Assembly (NCBI RefSeq): GCF_030362835.1
Contig: NZ_JAUCGQ010000001.1
Location: 1,529,461 to 1,593,460 of the forward strand
Source: Cellulomonas alba
GTDB taxonomy: Bacteria > Actinomycetota > Actinomycetes > Actinomycetales > Cellulomonadaceae
Direction: 5' to 3'
DNA length: 64,000 nt
Each line of letters opens with the position of its first letter. Position 1 is the stretch's first letter. The translations under genes and the position numbers were made by a program. The notes beneath the pieces were generated by a model. That model saw only the letters and a list, made by a program, of their open reading frames with translations, was not told where the DNA came from and searched no databases. Below, piece after piece: positions 28,550 through 34,817 of this stretch.

Positions 28550-28657
28550 ATGAGCGCGCTCGAGGGTGTCTTCATCGGCCTGCTGGTCGCCGCGACGCTG
28601 GCCATCGTCTGGTTCGCGGGCTTCGTGGTCTACCGCCTCGTCAAGAGCCCGAACTGA
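28550..28657 (+). CDS. 35-residue single-span membrane peptide
   Basis: ATG at 28550 to TGA at 28655-28657 encodes MSALEGVFIGLLVAATLAIV plus a second half ending in YRLVKSPN. It is one membrane helix with a short basic tail. TAGGCT at 28538-28543 lies six bases before the ATG, the spacing of leaderless mRNAs. The next gene starts two bases after the stop, so the pair is surely cotranscribed. Function is unknown. It could be a small subunit or regulator. Confidence 0.75.
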   Translation: MSALEGVFIGLLVAATLAIVWFAGFVVYRLVKSPN

Positions 28658-28659
28658 CC

Positions 28660-29268
28660 ATGCCGTTCGTCCTTCCGGAGGGCCTCGCGCCCGAGGTGTA
28701 CCCGCTCGCCTGGCTCGTCGGCCGCTGGCGCGGCGAGGGCGTCGTCGGCTACCCCGGCGTCGAGGAGACGACGTTCACGCAGGACGTCGTCTTCGACCAC
28801 GACGGCGGCCCGTACCTCGCCTACACCTCGACGATCCGCCTGGTCGTCGCACCCGACGACGCCGCGGCGCTCGACGCGGAGAGCACGCCGGACACCGGCG
28901 GCGACCCGGACGCGGCACCGGCGCCCAGCGAGCCCGACCACGACGCGCCCGTCTGGTCGACCGAGACCGGCTACTGGCGCGTGCCGCCGCAGCGGCCCGA
29001 CGGACTGCGCGACGAGCAGCACCCGGTCGAGGTGCTGCTCGCCGACCCGTCCGGCCACGTCGCGGTCTACATCGGCGCGGTCGGCAACGGACGGATCGAC
29101 CTCGTGAGCGACGTCATCGCCCGCACCGAGACCGGCGCCGAGGTCACGGCCGCCAAGCGGCTGTACGGCCTGGTCAACGGCGAGCTCATGTGGGCGCACG
29201 ACCTCGCGGCGTTCGGCGAGCCGATGCAGTCCTACGCGTCGGCCCGGCTGTCGCGGGTCGAGGACTGA
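28660..29268 (+). CDS. Nitrobindin-like (FABP/DUF1794) protein
   Basis: The 202-residue beta-barrel protein has the heme-barrel entry LAWLVGRWRGEGVVGYPGVE, and later ETGYWRVPPQ, VYIGAVGNGRIDL and KRLYGLVNGELMWAHDLAAF. Nitrobindins bind heme and handle nitric oxide or peroxynitrite. An insertion rich in Asp, Glu and Pro (about residues 62-98) is unusual. It lies between the small membrane peptide and ygfZ, a common actinobacterial order. Confidence 0.87.
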   Translation: MPFVLPEGLAPEVYPLAWLVGRWRGEGVVGYPGVEETTFTQDVVFDHDGGPYLAYTSTIRLVVAPDDAAALDAESTPDTGGDPDAAPAPSEPDHDAPVWSTETGYWRVPPQRPDGLRDEQHPVEVLLADPSGHVAVYIGAVGNGRIDLVSDVIARTETGAEVTAAKRLYGLVNGELMWAHDLAAFGEPMQSYASARLSRVED

Positions 29269-29270
29269 CG

Positions 29271-30485
29271 ATGACGACGCCCGGTGCACCGGACAGCGCC
29301 GCCCCCGAGCAGCGGCTCGTCGAGCCGGCGCGGCACACGTCCCCGCTGCTGACTCGGCGCGGCGCCGTGCCCGCGGGTGGCGCCGACACGGGCGTCGCGT
29401 GGCACTACGGCGACCCGACCGCCGAGCAGCGCGCGCTGGCCCGCGGCGGGGCGGTCGTCGACCAGTCGCACCTCGGGGTCGTCCGCGTCGCGGGGCCCGA
29501 CCGGCTGAGCTGGCTGAACTCGATCACCTCGCAGGAGCTCACGGCGCTGCGGCCGCGCACGTCGACCGAGCTGCTCGTGCTGTCGCCGCACGGCCACGTC
29601 GAGCACGCAGCCGGGGTCGTCGACGACGGCGAGTCGACCTGGCTGATCACGGAGACGCCCGTCGCGCTCGCCGCGTGGCTCGACCGGATGCGCTTCATGA
29701 TGCGCGTCGAGGTCGCGGACGTGACGGACGAGTGGGCCGCGATCGGCGAGCCCGTGGACGCCGAGGGCGCGCCCGACGAGCCCGTCACCTGGCGCGACCC
29801 CTGGCCGACGACGGCCCTCGGCGGCACGCGCTACGGCCCGGCGGACGACGAGCACCCCGGGGCCGACCGGCCGTGGCGCCTCGTGCTCGTGCCGCGCGCG
29901 ACGCTGGCCGACGCGGTCGCCGCGCGCGAGGCCGCAGGCTGGACGGTCGTCGGCACCTGGGCCGCGGAGGCGGCGCGCGTCGAGGCCTGGCGCCCGCGCG
30001 CGAGCCACGAGGTCGACCACCGCACGATCCCGCACGAGCTCGACTGGCTGCGGACCGCGGTGCACCTGCACAAGGGGTGCTACCGCGGCCAGGAGACGGT
30101 CGCGCGCGTGCACAACCTGGGCCGCCCGCCGCGCCGGCTCGTCATGCTGCACCTCGACGGCTCGGGCCACCTGCTGCCCGAACCGGGCGCCGCGGTGCAC
30201 GAGGCGAGCGACGGCGGGGCCGGCGAGCTGGGCCGCGAGGTCGGCGTCGTCACGACCGTGGCGCGCCACCACGAGCTGGGACCGATCGCGCTCGCGGTCG
30301 TGAAGCGCTCGACGCCCGTCGACGTGCCGCTGGGCGTCGAGTGCGAGGGCGGCGCGGTCGCGGCCGGCCAGGAGCCGGTCGTGCCGGGCGACGGCGTCTC
30401 GGTCGACCGGCCCACCCAGCGGGGCCCGCTCACGCGCGGCCTCGCACAGCCCGGCAGCGGGCTCACGCCGCGCGCCGGGCTGTAG
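29271..30485 (+). CDS. ygfZ: YgfZ-type folate-binding protein
   Basis: The 404-residue protein is related to glycine cleavage GcvT. It carries the YgfZ signature KGCYRGQETVARV (residues about 267-279), with the conserved cysteine, and the N-terminal GAVVDQSHLGVVRVAG region. YgfZ proteins use tetrahydrofolate in iron-sulfur cluster assembly or repair and in some tRNA modification. It begins two bases after the nitrobindin-like gene stop and is followed after three bases by a FUSC-type gene, so the run is one operon. Confidence 0.9.
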   Translation: MTTPGAPDSAAPEQRLVEPARHTSPLLTRRGAVPAGGADTGVAWHYGDPTAEQRALARGGAVVDQSHLGVVRVAGPDRLSWLNSITSQELTALRPRTSTELLVLSPHGHVEHAAGVVDDGESTWLITETPVALAAWLDRMRFMMRVEVADVTDEWAAIGEPVDAEGAPDEPVTWRDPWPTTALGGTRYGPADDEHPGADRPWRLVLVPRATLADAVAAREAAGWTVVGTWAAEAARVEAWRPRASHEVDHRTIPHELDWLRTAVHLHKGCYRGQETVARVHNLGRPPRRLVMLHLDGSGHLLPEPGAAVHEASDGGAGELGREVGVVTTVARHHELGPIALAVVKRSTPVDVPLGVECEGGAVAAGQEPVVPGDGVSVDRPTQRGPLTRGLAQPGSGLTPRAGL

Positions 30486-30488
30486 ACC

Positions 30489-31625
30489 GTGGCGGACGCG
30501 CGGGCGGCCGACGGTCGCCGACTCCCGTCCGACCGCCGCTCGGGCCGCGTCGTCCTCGAGGCGCAGACGCGGCAGGGCTGGGCCCGCGTGCGCACCTCGT
30601 TCCTGCCGGTGCTCCAGGCGGCCGTCGCGGTCTCGATCGCGTACTCGATCGCGCACTACGTGGTGGGGCATCCGTACCCGTTCTTCGCACCCGTCTGCGC
30701 GTGGGTGGTGCTCGGGTTCACGATGGACCGGTCGCTGCGTCGCGTCGGCGAGCTCGCGATCGGGGTCGCGGTGGGCGTCGGCCTGGGCGACCTGCTGAGC
30801 CACCTGATCGGCTCGGGCTGGTGGCAGATCGCGCTCGTGCTCGTCGCGTCGGCGCTGGTGGCGCGCTTCCTGGACCGCGGCGCGATGCTGACCACGCAGG
30901 CCGGCGTGCAGTCGATGGTGCTCGTCGGGCTCCCCGCGGCCGCCGTCAGCGGCGGGGCGTTCGGCCGGTGGCTCGACGCGGCCATCGGTGGCGCGGTCGC
31001 GTTCCTCGTCGCGGTCCTGACGCCGCACGACCCGCGCCGCCACCCGCGCGCCCTCGCGCGGCGCGCCACGGAGGAGCTCGCGGGCGTCCTGCACGTGCTC
31101 GCGCGCGGCCTGCGCACCTCGGACGCGCAGGAGGTCGACGACGCGCTCGCGCGCGCCCGGCTGACGCAGCCGGTGCTCGACGAGTGGTCGGACGCGGCGT
31201 CGAGCGCCCGCGAGCTGGCCCGCGTGGCGCCCGCGTCGTTCCGCCACCGCGACGAGCTCGGCCGGCTGGGCGCGACGTCGGTCCTGGTTGACCGGGCCGT
31301 CCGGAACGCGCGCGTGCTCGCGCGCCGTTGCCGCGCCGCGGTCGAAGTCGACCCGCCGCACGACACCGGCGAGCTCGGCGCACGGCTCGACGACCTCGCG
31401 CGGGCGTGCGACGAGCTCGCGGCGGCGCTGGGCTCGGGCCGCTCCACGGACCGCGCCGCCGCCGTCGCCCAGGAGGTCGCGCGCGCGCTCGACCCGTACG
31501 TCCTCGCGCCCGACGACTGGCAGGCCCAGAGCCTCGTGCTGCTCGCGCGCTCGCTCACGGTCGACGTGCAGGAGGCGGCGGGCGTCCGGCAGCGCGACGC
31601 GCGGGCCGCGCTGCCCGAGCTCTGA
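30489..31625 (+). CDS. FUSC-type membrane protein
   Basis: The 378-residue protein has six helices in the first 180 residues (from VLQAAVAVSIAYSIAHYVVG to AFLVAVLTP), with PYPFFAPVCAWVVLGFTMD, a motif region of aromatic acid exporter/fusaric acid resistance proteins. A long soluble C-terminal half is rich in helices. It probably exports aromatic or other organic acids, and the substrate is not known. GTG start, three bases after ygfZ. Confidence 0.8.
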   Translation: MADARAADGRRLPSDRRSGRVVLEAQTRQGWARVRTSFLPVLQAAVAVSIAYSIAHYVVGHPYPFFAPVCAWVVLGFTMDRSLRRVGELAIGVAVGVGLGDLLSHLIGSGWWQIALVLVASALVARFLDRGAMLTTQAGVQSMVLVGLPAAAVSGGAFGRWLDAAIGGAVAFLVAVLTPHDPRRHPRALARRATEELAGVLHVLARGLRTSDAQEVDDALARARLTQPVLDEWSDAASSARELARVAPASFRHRDELGRLGATSVLVDRAVRNARVLARRCRAAVEVDPPHDTGELGARLDDLARACDELAAALGSGRSTDRAAAVAQEVARALDPYVLAPDDWQAQSLVLLARSLTVDVQEAAGVRQRDARAALPEL

Positions 31626-31696
31626 GCCGCTCGAGCTCGGCCCCGGCCATGCCCTGAGCCGGTGACCGGGCGAGACGCGCCCCGTAGGCTCTGCCC

Positions 31697-32041
31697 GTGG
31701 CGCAATCCATCGGGCACCTGCTGTACCTCGTCTTCTACGTCGCGATCCTCGTGCTCTGCGTGTGGGCGCTGGTCGACGCGACCCGGCGCCCCGCGGGCGG
31801 GTTCGTCGCGGCCGGCAAGCGGACCAAGCAGTTCTGGACGTGGATCCTCGTCGCCGCGACCTTCCTCGCCCTCGCCGCCGTCGTGGGTTCGGGCATCCCG
31901 TTCCTCGGCTTCCTCACGCTGCTCGCCGCGGTCGCGGCGATCGTCTACCTCGTCGACGTCAAGCCCGCGCTCGGTCCGTCGGGCCGGGGACCGCGGGGCG
32001 GCGGCCCGCGCCGGCCGCCGTCGTCGACGGGCGGTTGGTGA
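31697..32041 (+). CDS. DUF2516 membrane protein
   Basis: The 114-residue protein has three membrane segments ([20 protein letters not shown], then [16 protein letters not shown] and [19 protein letters not shown]) and a Gly/Pro/Arg-rich tail. The [22 protein letters not shown] loop is typical of DUF2516. Function is unknown. TAGGCT (31685-31690) is six bases before the GTG, so the mRNA is probably leaderless. It is followed by dtd, an order conserved in several actinobacteria. Confidence 0.82.
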   Translation: MAQSIGHLLYLVFYVAILVLCVWALVDATRRPAGGFVAAGKRTKQFWTWILVAATFLALAAVVGSGIPFLGFLTLLAAVAAIVYLVDVKPALGPSGRGPRGGGPRRPPSSTGGW

Positions 32042-32054
32042 CGGGCACCCTCGG

Positions 32055-32489
32055 GTGAGGGCGGTCGTCCAGCGGGTCACACGCGCCTCGGTGACGGTCG
32101 ACGGCATCGTCGTCGGCGCGATCGACCGCCCCGGGCTGCTCGCGCTCGTCGGCGTCACGCCCGGCGACGGGCCGGCGCAGGTCGAGCTGATCGCGCGCAA
32201 GATCGCCGAGCTGCGCGTCCTGCGCGACGAGCAGTCGGCGGTCGACGTGGGCGCACCCGTGCTCGTCGTCAGCCAGTTCACGCTCTACGGCGACACGCGC
32301 AAGGGCCGCCGTCCGACGTGGAACGCCGCGGCGCCCGGACCGGTCGCCGAGCCGCTCGTCGACGCCGTGGTCGAGGCGCTGCGCGGGCGCGGGCTCGACG
32401 TCGCGACGGGCGTGTTCGGCGCGGACATGGCGGTCGAGCTCGTCAACGACGGGCCCGTGACGATCCTGCTGGAGTCGACGCCGGCCTGA
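32055..32489 (+). CDS. dtd: D-aminoacyl-tRNA deacylase
   Basis: The enzyme removes D-amino acids, and glycine from tRNA-Ala, mischarged onto tRNA. The 144-residue protein starts [17 protein letters not shown] and has both active-site motifs, [15 protein letters not shown] and [12 protein letters not shown] (the family GP motif). Length is standard. GTG at 32055 lies 13 bases after the DUF2516 stop. It ends a plus-strand run, followed by a long non-coding stretch. Confidence 0.95.
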   Translation: MRAVVQRVTRASVTVDGIVVGAIDRPGLLALVGVTPGDGPAQVELIARKIAELRVLRDEQSAVDVGAPVLVVSQFTLYGDTRKGRRPTWNAAAPGPVAEPLVDAVVEALRGRGLDVATGVFGADMAVELVNDGPVTILLESTPA

Positions 32490-32536
32490 CGCCGACGGCA
32501 CAGGCGCGCACGCCGACCGCGCGACCACACGGAAAA

Positions 32537-32565
32537 GGCCCCTCGGAGTAAGCGTCCGAGGGGCC
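32537..32565 (-). terminator. Intrinsic terminator, copy 1 of a repeated hairpin
   Basis: An 11-base perfect stem (GGCCCCTCGGA at 32537-32547, TCCGAGGGGCC at 32555-32565) has a seven-base loop. On the minus strand the stem is followed by TTTTCC, so it is best read as terminating minus-strand transcription, the candidate RNA at 32537-32873. It may also stop dtd transcripts. An identical stem and loop occurs at 33077-33105. Confidence 0.75.
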
Positions 32566-32873
32566 CTTCCGGTGACCACAGGCCTCGTGTCTCCGGCCTG
32601 AGCCGGTGAACCTGGCGCCGCTTCGACGATGCGGCCTCACCCGACACCCGACGGTCCGGCGAACCGGTCCCTCGCGGGCGGGATCCCTGCGATCGACCTT
32701 CCGGTCCGTAGCTCCCACTGCGGCGTCGCCCGCAGCTCTCCGGGTTGCCCCTTCGATGTGGTCGCCCGTTCTCCGGTCGGCCCGGCTTCGATGGACCTGT
32801 CCCCGTTTCGGCCGGTTCGGTGCTCCGAGGAGCTCCGTCGTTCCTTGCGGTTCTTCGATCCGTCGAGGTCGAT
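32537..32873 (-). ncRNA. Candidate non-coding RNA between repeated hairpins
   Basis: No plausible protein is encoded in 32490-33184 on either strand. On the minus strand there is a promoter-like pair at 32880-32909 and a hairpin with U-run at the other end, which predicts a transcript of about 335 bases. The strand is purine-rich and contains the heptamer ATCGAAG three times (32751-32757, 32786-32792, 32853-32859 as the complement CTTCGAT), two of them in related 36-base units. It does not show the signatures of RNase P RNA, tmRNA or SRP RNA that I know. Existence is inferred only. Confidence 0.4.
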
Positions 32874-32879
32874 GTGAGA

Positions 32880-32909
32880 GTTCTAGTCCTGCTCGTGAAG
32901 GGCCTGCAA
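32880..32909 (-). promoter_or_regulatory. Candidate promoter of the non-coding RNA
   Basis: On the minus strand: TTGCAG (32909-32904), an 18-base spacer, and TAGAAC (32885-32880). Both hexamers are close to the primary sigma factor consensus and the spacer is acceptable. The predicted transcript start is near 32873. Confidence 0.4.
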
Positions 32910-32925
32910 GGGGGTCGCGAGGGGT

Positions 32926-33019
32926 TATTTCGTCCACCGCTCGCTCCACATGCGTGTCCACAGGCGAACCTGCGAGAACGCGCGGCAAACACAGGCCTGT
33001 GGACGAAATATGTGGACGG
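32926..33019. repeat. Nested inverted repeats with DnaA-box-like GTCCACA sites
   Basis: TATTTCGTCCAC (32926-32937) is a perfect inverted repeat of GTGGACGAAATA (32999-33010), and GTCCACAGGC (32956-32965) of GCCTGTGGAC (32995-33004). Three nonamers end in GTCCACA: GTGTCCACA at 32954-32962 (plus), TCGTCCACA at 33006-32998 (minus) and CCGTCCACA at 33019-33011 (minus). Two of them match TTGTCCACA at 8 of 9 bases. The stretch is richer in A and T than its surroundings. It could be a DnaA-binding cluster or the operator of another protein. Confidence 0.5.
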
Positions 33020-33076
33020 TTGGCGCGTCGTTCACCCGTCCGGGCGCGCCCGACTCGTACCCTTGAACCCGGCGAA

Positions 33077-33105
33077 GGCCCCTCGGAGTAAGCGTCCGAG
33101 GGGCC
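33077..33105. terminator. Second copy of the repeated hairpin
   Basis: It has the same 11-base stem and seven-base loop as 32537-32565, exactly 540 bases away, with two further identical A residues before the stem. No U-run follows on either strand, so it is a weaker terminator than copy 1. It lies 80 bases before the macrodomain gene. A duplicated segment or a genome-wide repeat would explain the identity. Confidence 0.6.
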
Positions 33106-33184
33106 TTGTCGCGTCTGCGGCCGTGCCGGCCCTCGGGGCCGTCCGGACGAGACGGCGACCGGCGGCCAGGGCCACGATGGCGGC

Positions 33185-33751
33185 ATGCAGATCGAGGCCG
33201 TGCACGGCGACATCACGCTCGAACGCGTCGACGCGATCGTCAACGCCGCGAACTCGTCGCTGCTGGGTGGCGGTGGCGTCGACGGTGCCATCCACGCAGC
33301 TGCGGGACCCGAGCTCCTCGAGGCGTGCCGCGAGCTGCGTCGGACGCGCTACCCCGACGGGCTGCCGGTCGGCGACGCGGTCGCGACGCCGGGCTTCCGC
33401 CTGCCGGCGTCCTGGGTGATCCACACGGTCGGCCCGAACCGGCACCGCGGCGAGACCAGCGGCTCGATGCTCGCGTCCTGCTTCGCGACGTCGCTCGCGG
33501 TCGCCGTCGAGATCGGGGCGCACAGCATCGCGTTCCCGGCCGTGAGCGCGGGCGTCTACGGATGGGAGATGGCCGAGGTCGCGCGCACCGCCGTCCGCGT
33601 CGCGTTCGGCTGGCGAGCCGGCACGGAGGACCTGTGGGTCGAGGGCCAGACCCACGGCCACGGCATCGACCTCGTGCGGTTCGTGCTGTTCAGCGAGGAG
33701 GCGCGCCGCACGTTCCAGGCGGCGATCGACGAGCACGAGCGGGCGGCCTGA
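33185..33751 (+). CDS. Macrodomain protein (ADP-ribose / O-acetyl-ADP-ribose hydrolase)
   Basis: The 188-residue protein is a single macrodomain: VNAANSSLLGGGGVDGAIH (ligand loop with the catalytic Asn-Asn pattern), VIHTVGPNRHRGE and FPAVSAGVYGW (diphosphate loop). Such enzymes hydrolyse O-acetyl-ADP-ribose or remove ADP-ribose from proteins, and bind ADP-ribose in the cytoplasm. CACGAT ends six bases before the ATG, so the mRNA may be leaderless. The stop codon is inside a strong hairpin. Confidence 0.92.
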   Translation: MQIEAVHGDITLERVDAIVNAANSSLLGGGGVDGAIHAAAGPELLEACRELRRTRYPDGLPVGDAVATPGFRLPASWVIHTVGPNRHRGETSGSMLASCFATSLAVAVEIGAHSIAFPAVSAGVYGWEMAEVARTAVRVAFGWRAGTEDLWVEGQTHGHGIDLVRFVLFSEEARRTFQAAIDEHERAA

Positions 33752-33798
33752 CGACAGGCGGTGCGGCGCTCGCGCGGCCGCACGGCCCGTCGTCAGGC
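33746..33798. terminator. Bidirectional hairpin between macrodomain and aldo/keto reductase genes
   Basis: Bases 33746-33767 pair with 33777-33798 at 20 of 22 positions (arms begin GCCTGACGAC and end GTCGTCAGGC), with a nine-base loop. The macrodomain stop (33749-33751) is inside the left arm, and the aldo/keto reductase stop is 14 bases beyond the right arm. It is a likely terminator for both. Confidence 0.7.
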
Positions 33799-33811
33799 GG
33801 CCTCCCGCGGG

Positions 33812-34690
33812 TCAGCCCTGCGGCGACCGGACCGCCGCGTCGAGCCGCGTGATCTCCTCGGGTCCGAGCACGAGCTCGGCGGCCGCCACGGAGTCGCGGA
33901 TCGTCTCGGGACGCGACGACCCCGGGATCGGGATGACGACCGGCGCCTGTGCGAGCTCCCACGCGAGCGCGACCTGCTGCGACGAGACGTGATGGTTGGC
34001 CGCAACGTCGGCGAAGGCGTCGAAGCGGTCGCCCAGGCCGCCCGCGCGGCCGATGCCGCCGAGCGGGCTCCACGGCAGGAACGCGAGGCCGAGCTCGGCG
34101 CAGAGCTCGAGCTCGGGGTGCGACGACTGGAACGCCGGCGAGTACTGGTTCTGCACCGACACCAGCCGGCCGCCGAGCACCTCCTGCGCCTGGCGGATCT
34201 GCTGCGGGTCGGCGTTCGAGATGCCCGCCATGCGGATCTTGCCCGCGTCGAGCAGCTCTGCCAGGACGCCCACCGAGTCGGCGTACGGGACCGTGTTGTC
34301 GGGGCGGTGGAACTGGTAGAGGTCGATGGCCTCGACACCGAGCCGGCGCAGCGACCCCTCGACGGCCTCGCGCAGGTGGGCGGGCGAGCCGTCGACCGTC
34401 CACGAGCCGTCGCCGGGACGCAGGTGGCCGCCCTTCGTCGCGACGACGACGCCCGAGGTGTCGCCGCCCCACGAGCGCAGCGCCTCGGCGATGAGCTCCT
34501 CGTTGTGGCCGACCTCGCCCGCGAGCAGGTGGTACGAGTCGGCGGTGTCGATCAGCGTGACACCGGCGTCGAGCGCGGCGTGGATGGTGGCGATGGAGCG
34601 GTCCCGGTCGGGGCGACCCTCGATCGACATGGGCATGCCGCCCAGTCCGATGGCGCTGACCTCGATGTCTCCGATGCGGCGTGTGTGCAT
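33812..34690 (-). CDS. Aldo/keto reductase
   Basis: The 292-residue NADPH-dependent oxidoreductase has a TIM barrel. Catalytic residues are visible: Asp and Tyr in LIDTADSYHLL, Lys in VATKGGHL and His in YQFHRPDN. The coenzyme-binding end IPIPGSSRPETIRDS is standard. The start MHTRRIGDIEVSAIGLGGMP at 34690 matches relatives, and an in-frame start 18 bases upstream is less likely. The substrate is unknown. Confidence 0.92.
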   Translation of the reverse strand: MHTRRIGDIEVSAIGLGGMPMSIEGRPDRDRSIATIHAALDAGVTLIDTADSYHLLAGEVGHNEELIAEALRSWGGDTSGVVVATKGGHLRPGDGSWTVDGSPAHLREAVEGSLRRLGVEAIDLYQFHRPDNTVPYADSVGVLAELLDAGKIRMAGISNADPQQIRQAQEVLGGRLVSVQNQYSPAFQSSHPELELCAELGLAFLPWSPLGGIGRAGGLGDRFDAFADVAANHHVSSQQVALAWELAQAPVVIPIPGSSRPETIRDSVAAAELVLGPEEITRLDAAVRSPQG

Positions 34691-34817
34691 GCCCCCATCA
34701 GAACCCACCGGACCCGGACCCGGCCAATCGCGCGGCTCGCCGCCGCCCGGGCGCAGGGATGCGGGGCCGCGGCCGCCGATCGCGACCGTGGGCCCGCATC
34801 CCTGGTGACCAGACGCC

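Noticed and set aside
32537-32873. The candidate RNA as RNase P RNA, tmRNA or SRP RNA.
   Set aside because: The GAGGAAAGTC-type core of RNase P RNA, a tmRNA tRNA-like end and the SRP GNAR tetraloop domain were looked for by eye and not found.
32926-33019. Chromosomal or plasmid replication origin, because of DnaA-box-like sites.
   Set aside because: Only three sites, no dnaA, dnaN or gyr genes nearby, and no AT-rich unwinding region. Kept only as a possible DnaA-binding cluster.
32606-33091. Open frame across the non-coding region (161 residues, plus) and a longer minus frame.
   Set aside because: Composition is Arg/Ser/Pro-rich with no domain, codon positions show no bias, and the repeated hairpin lies in frame.
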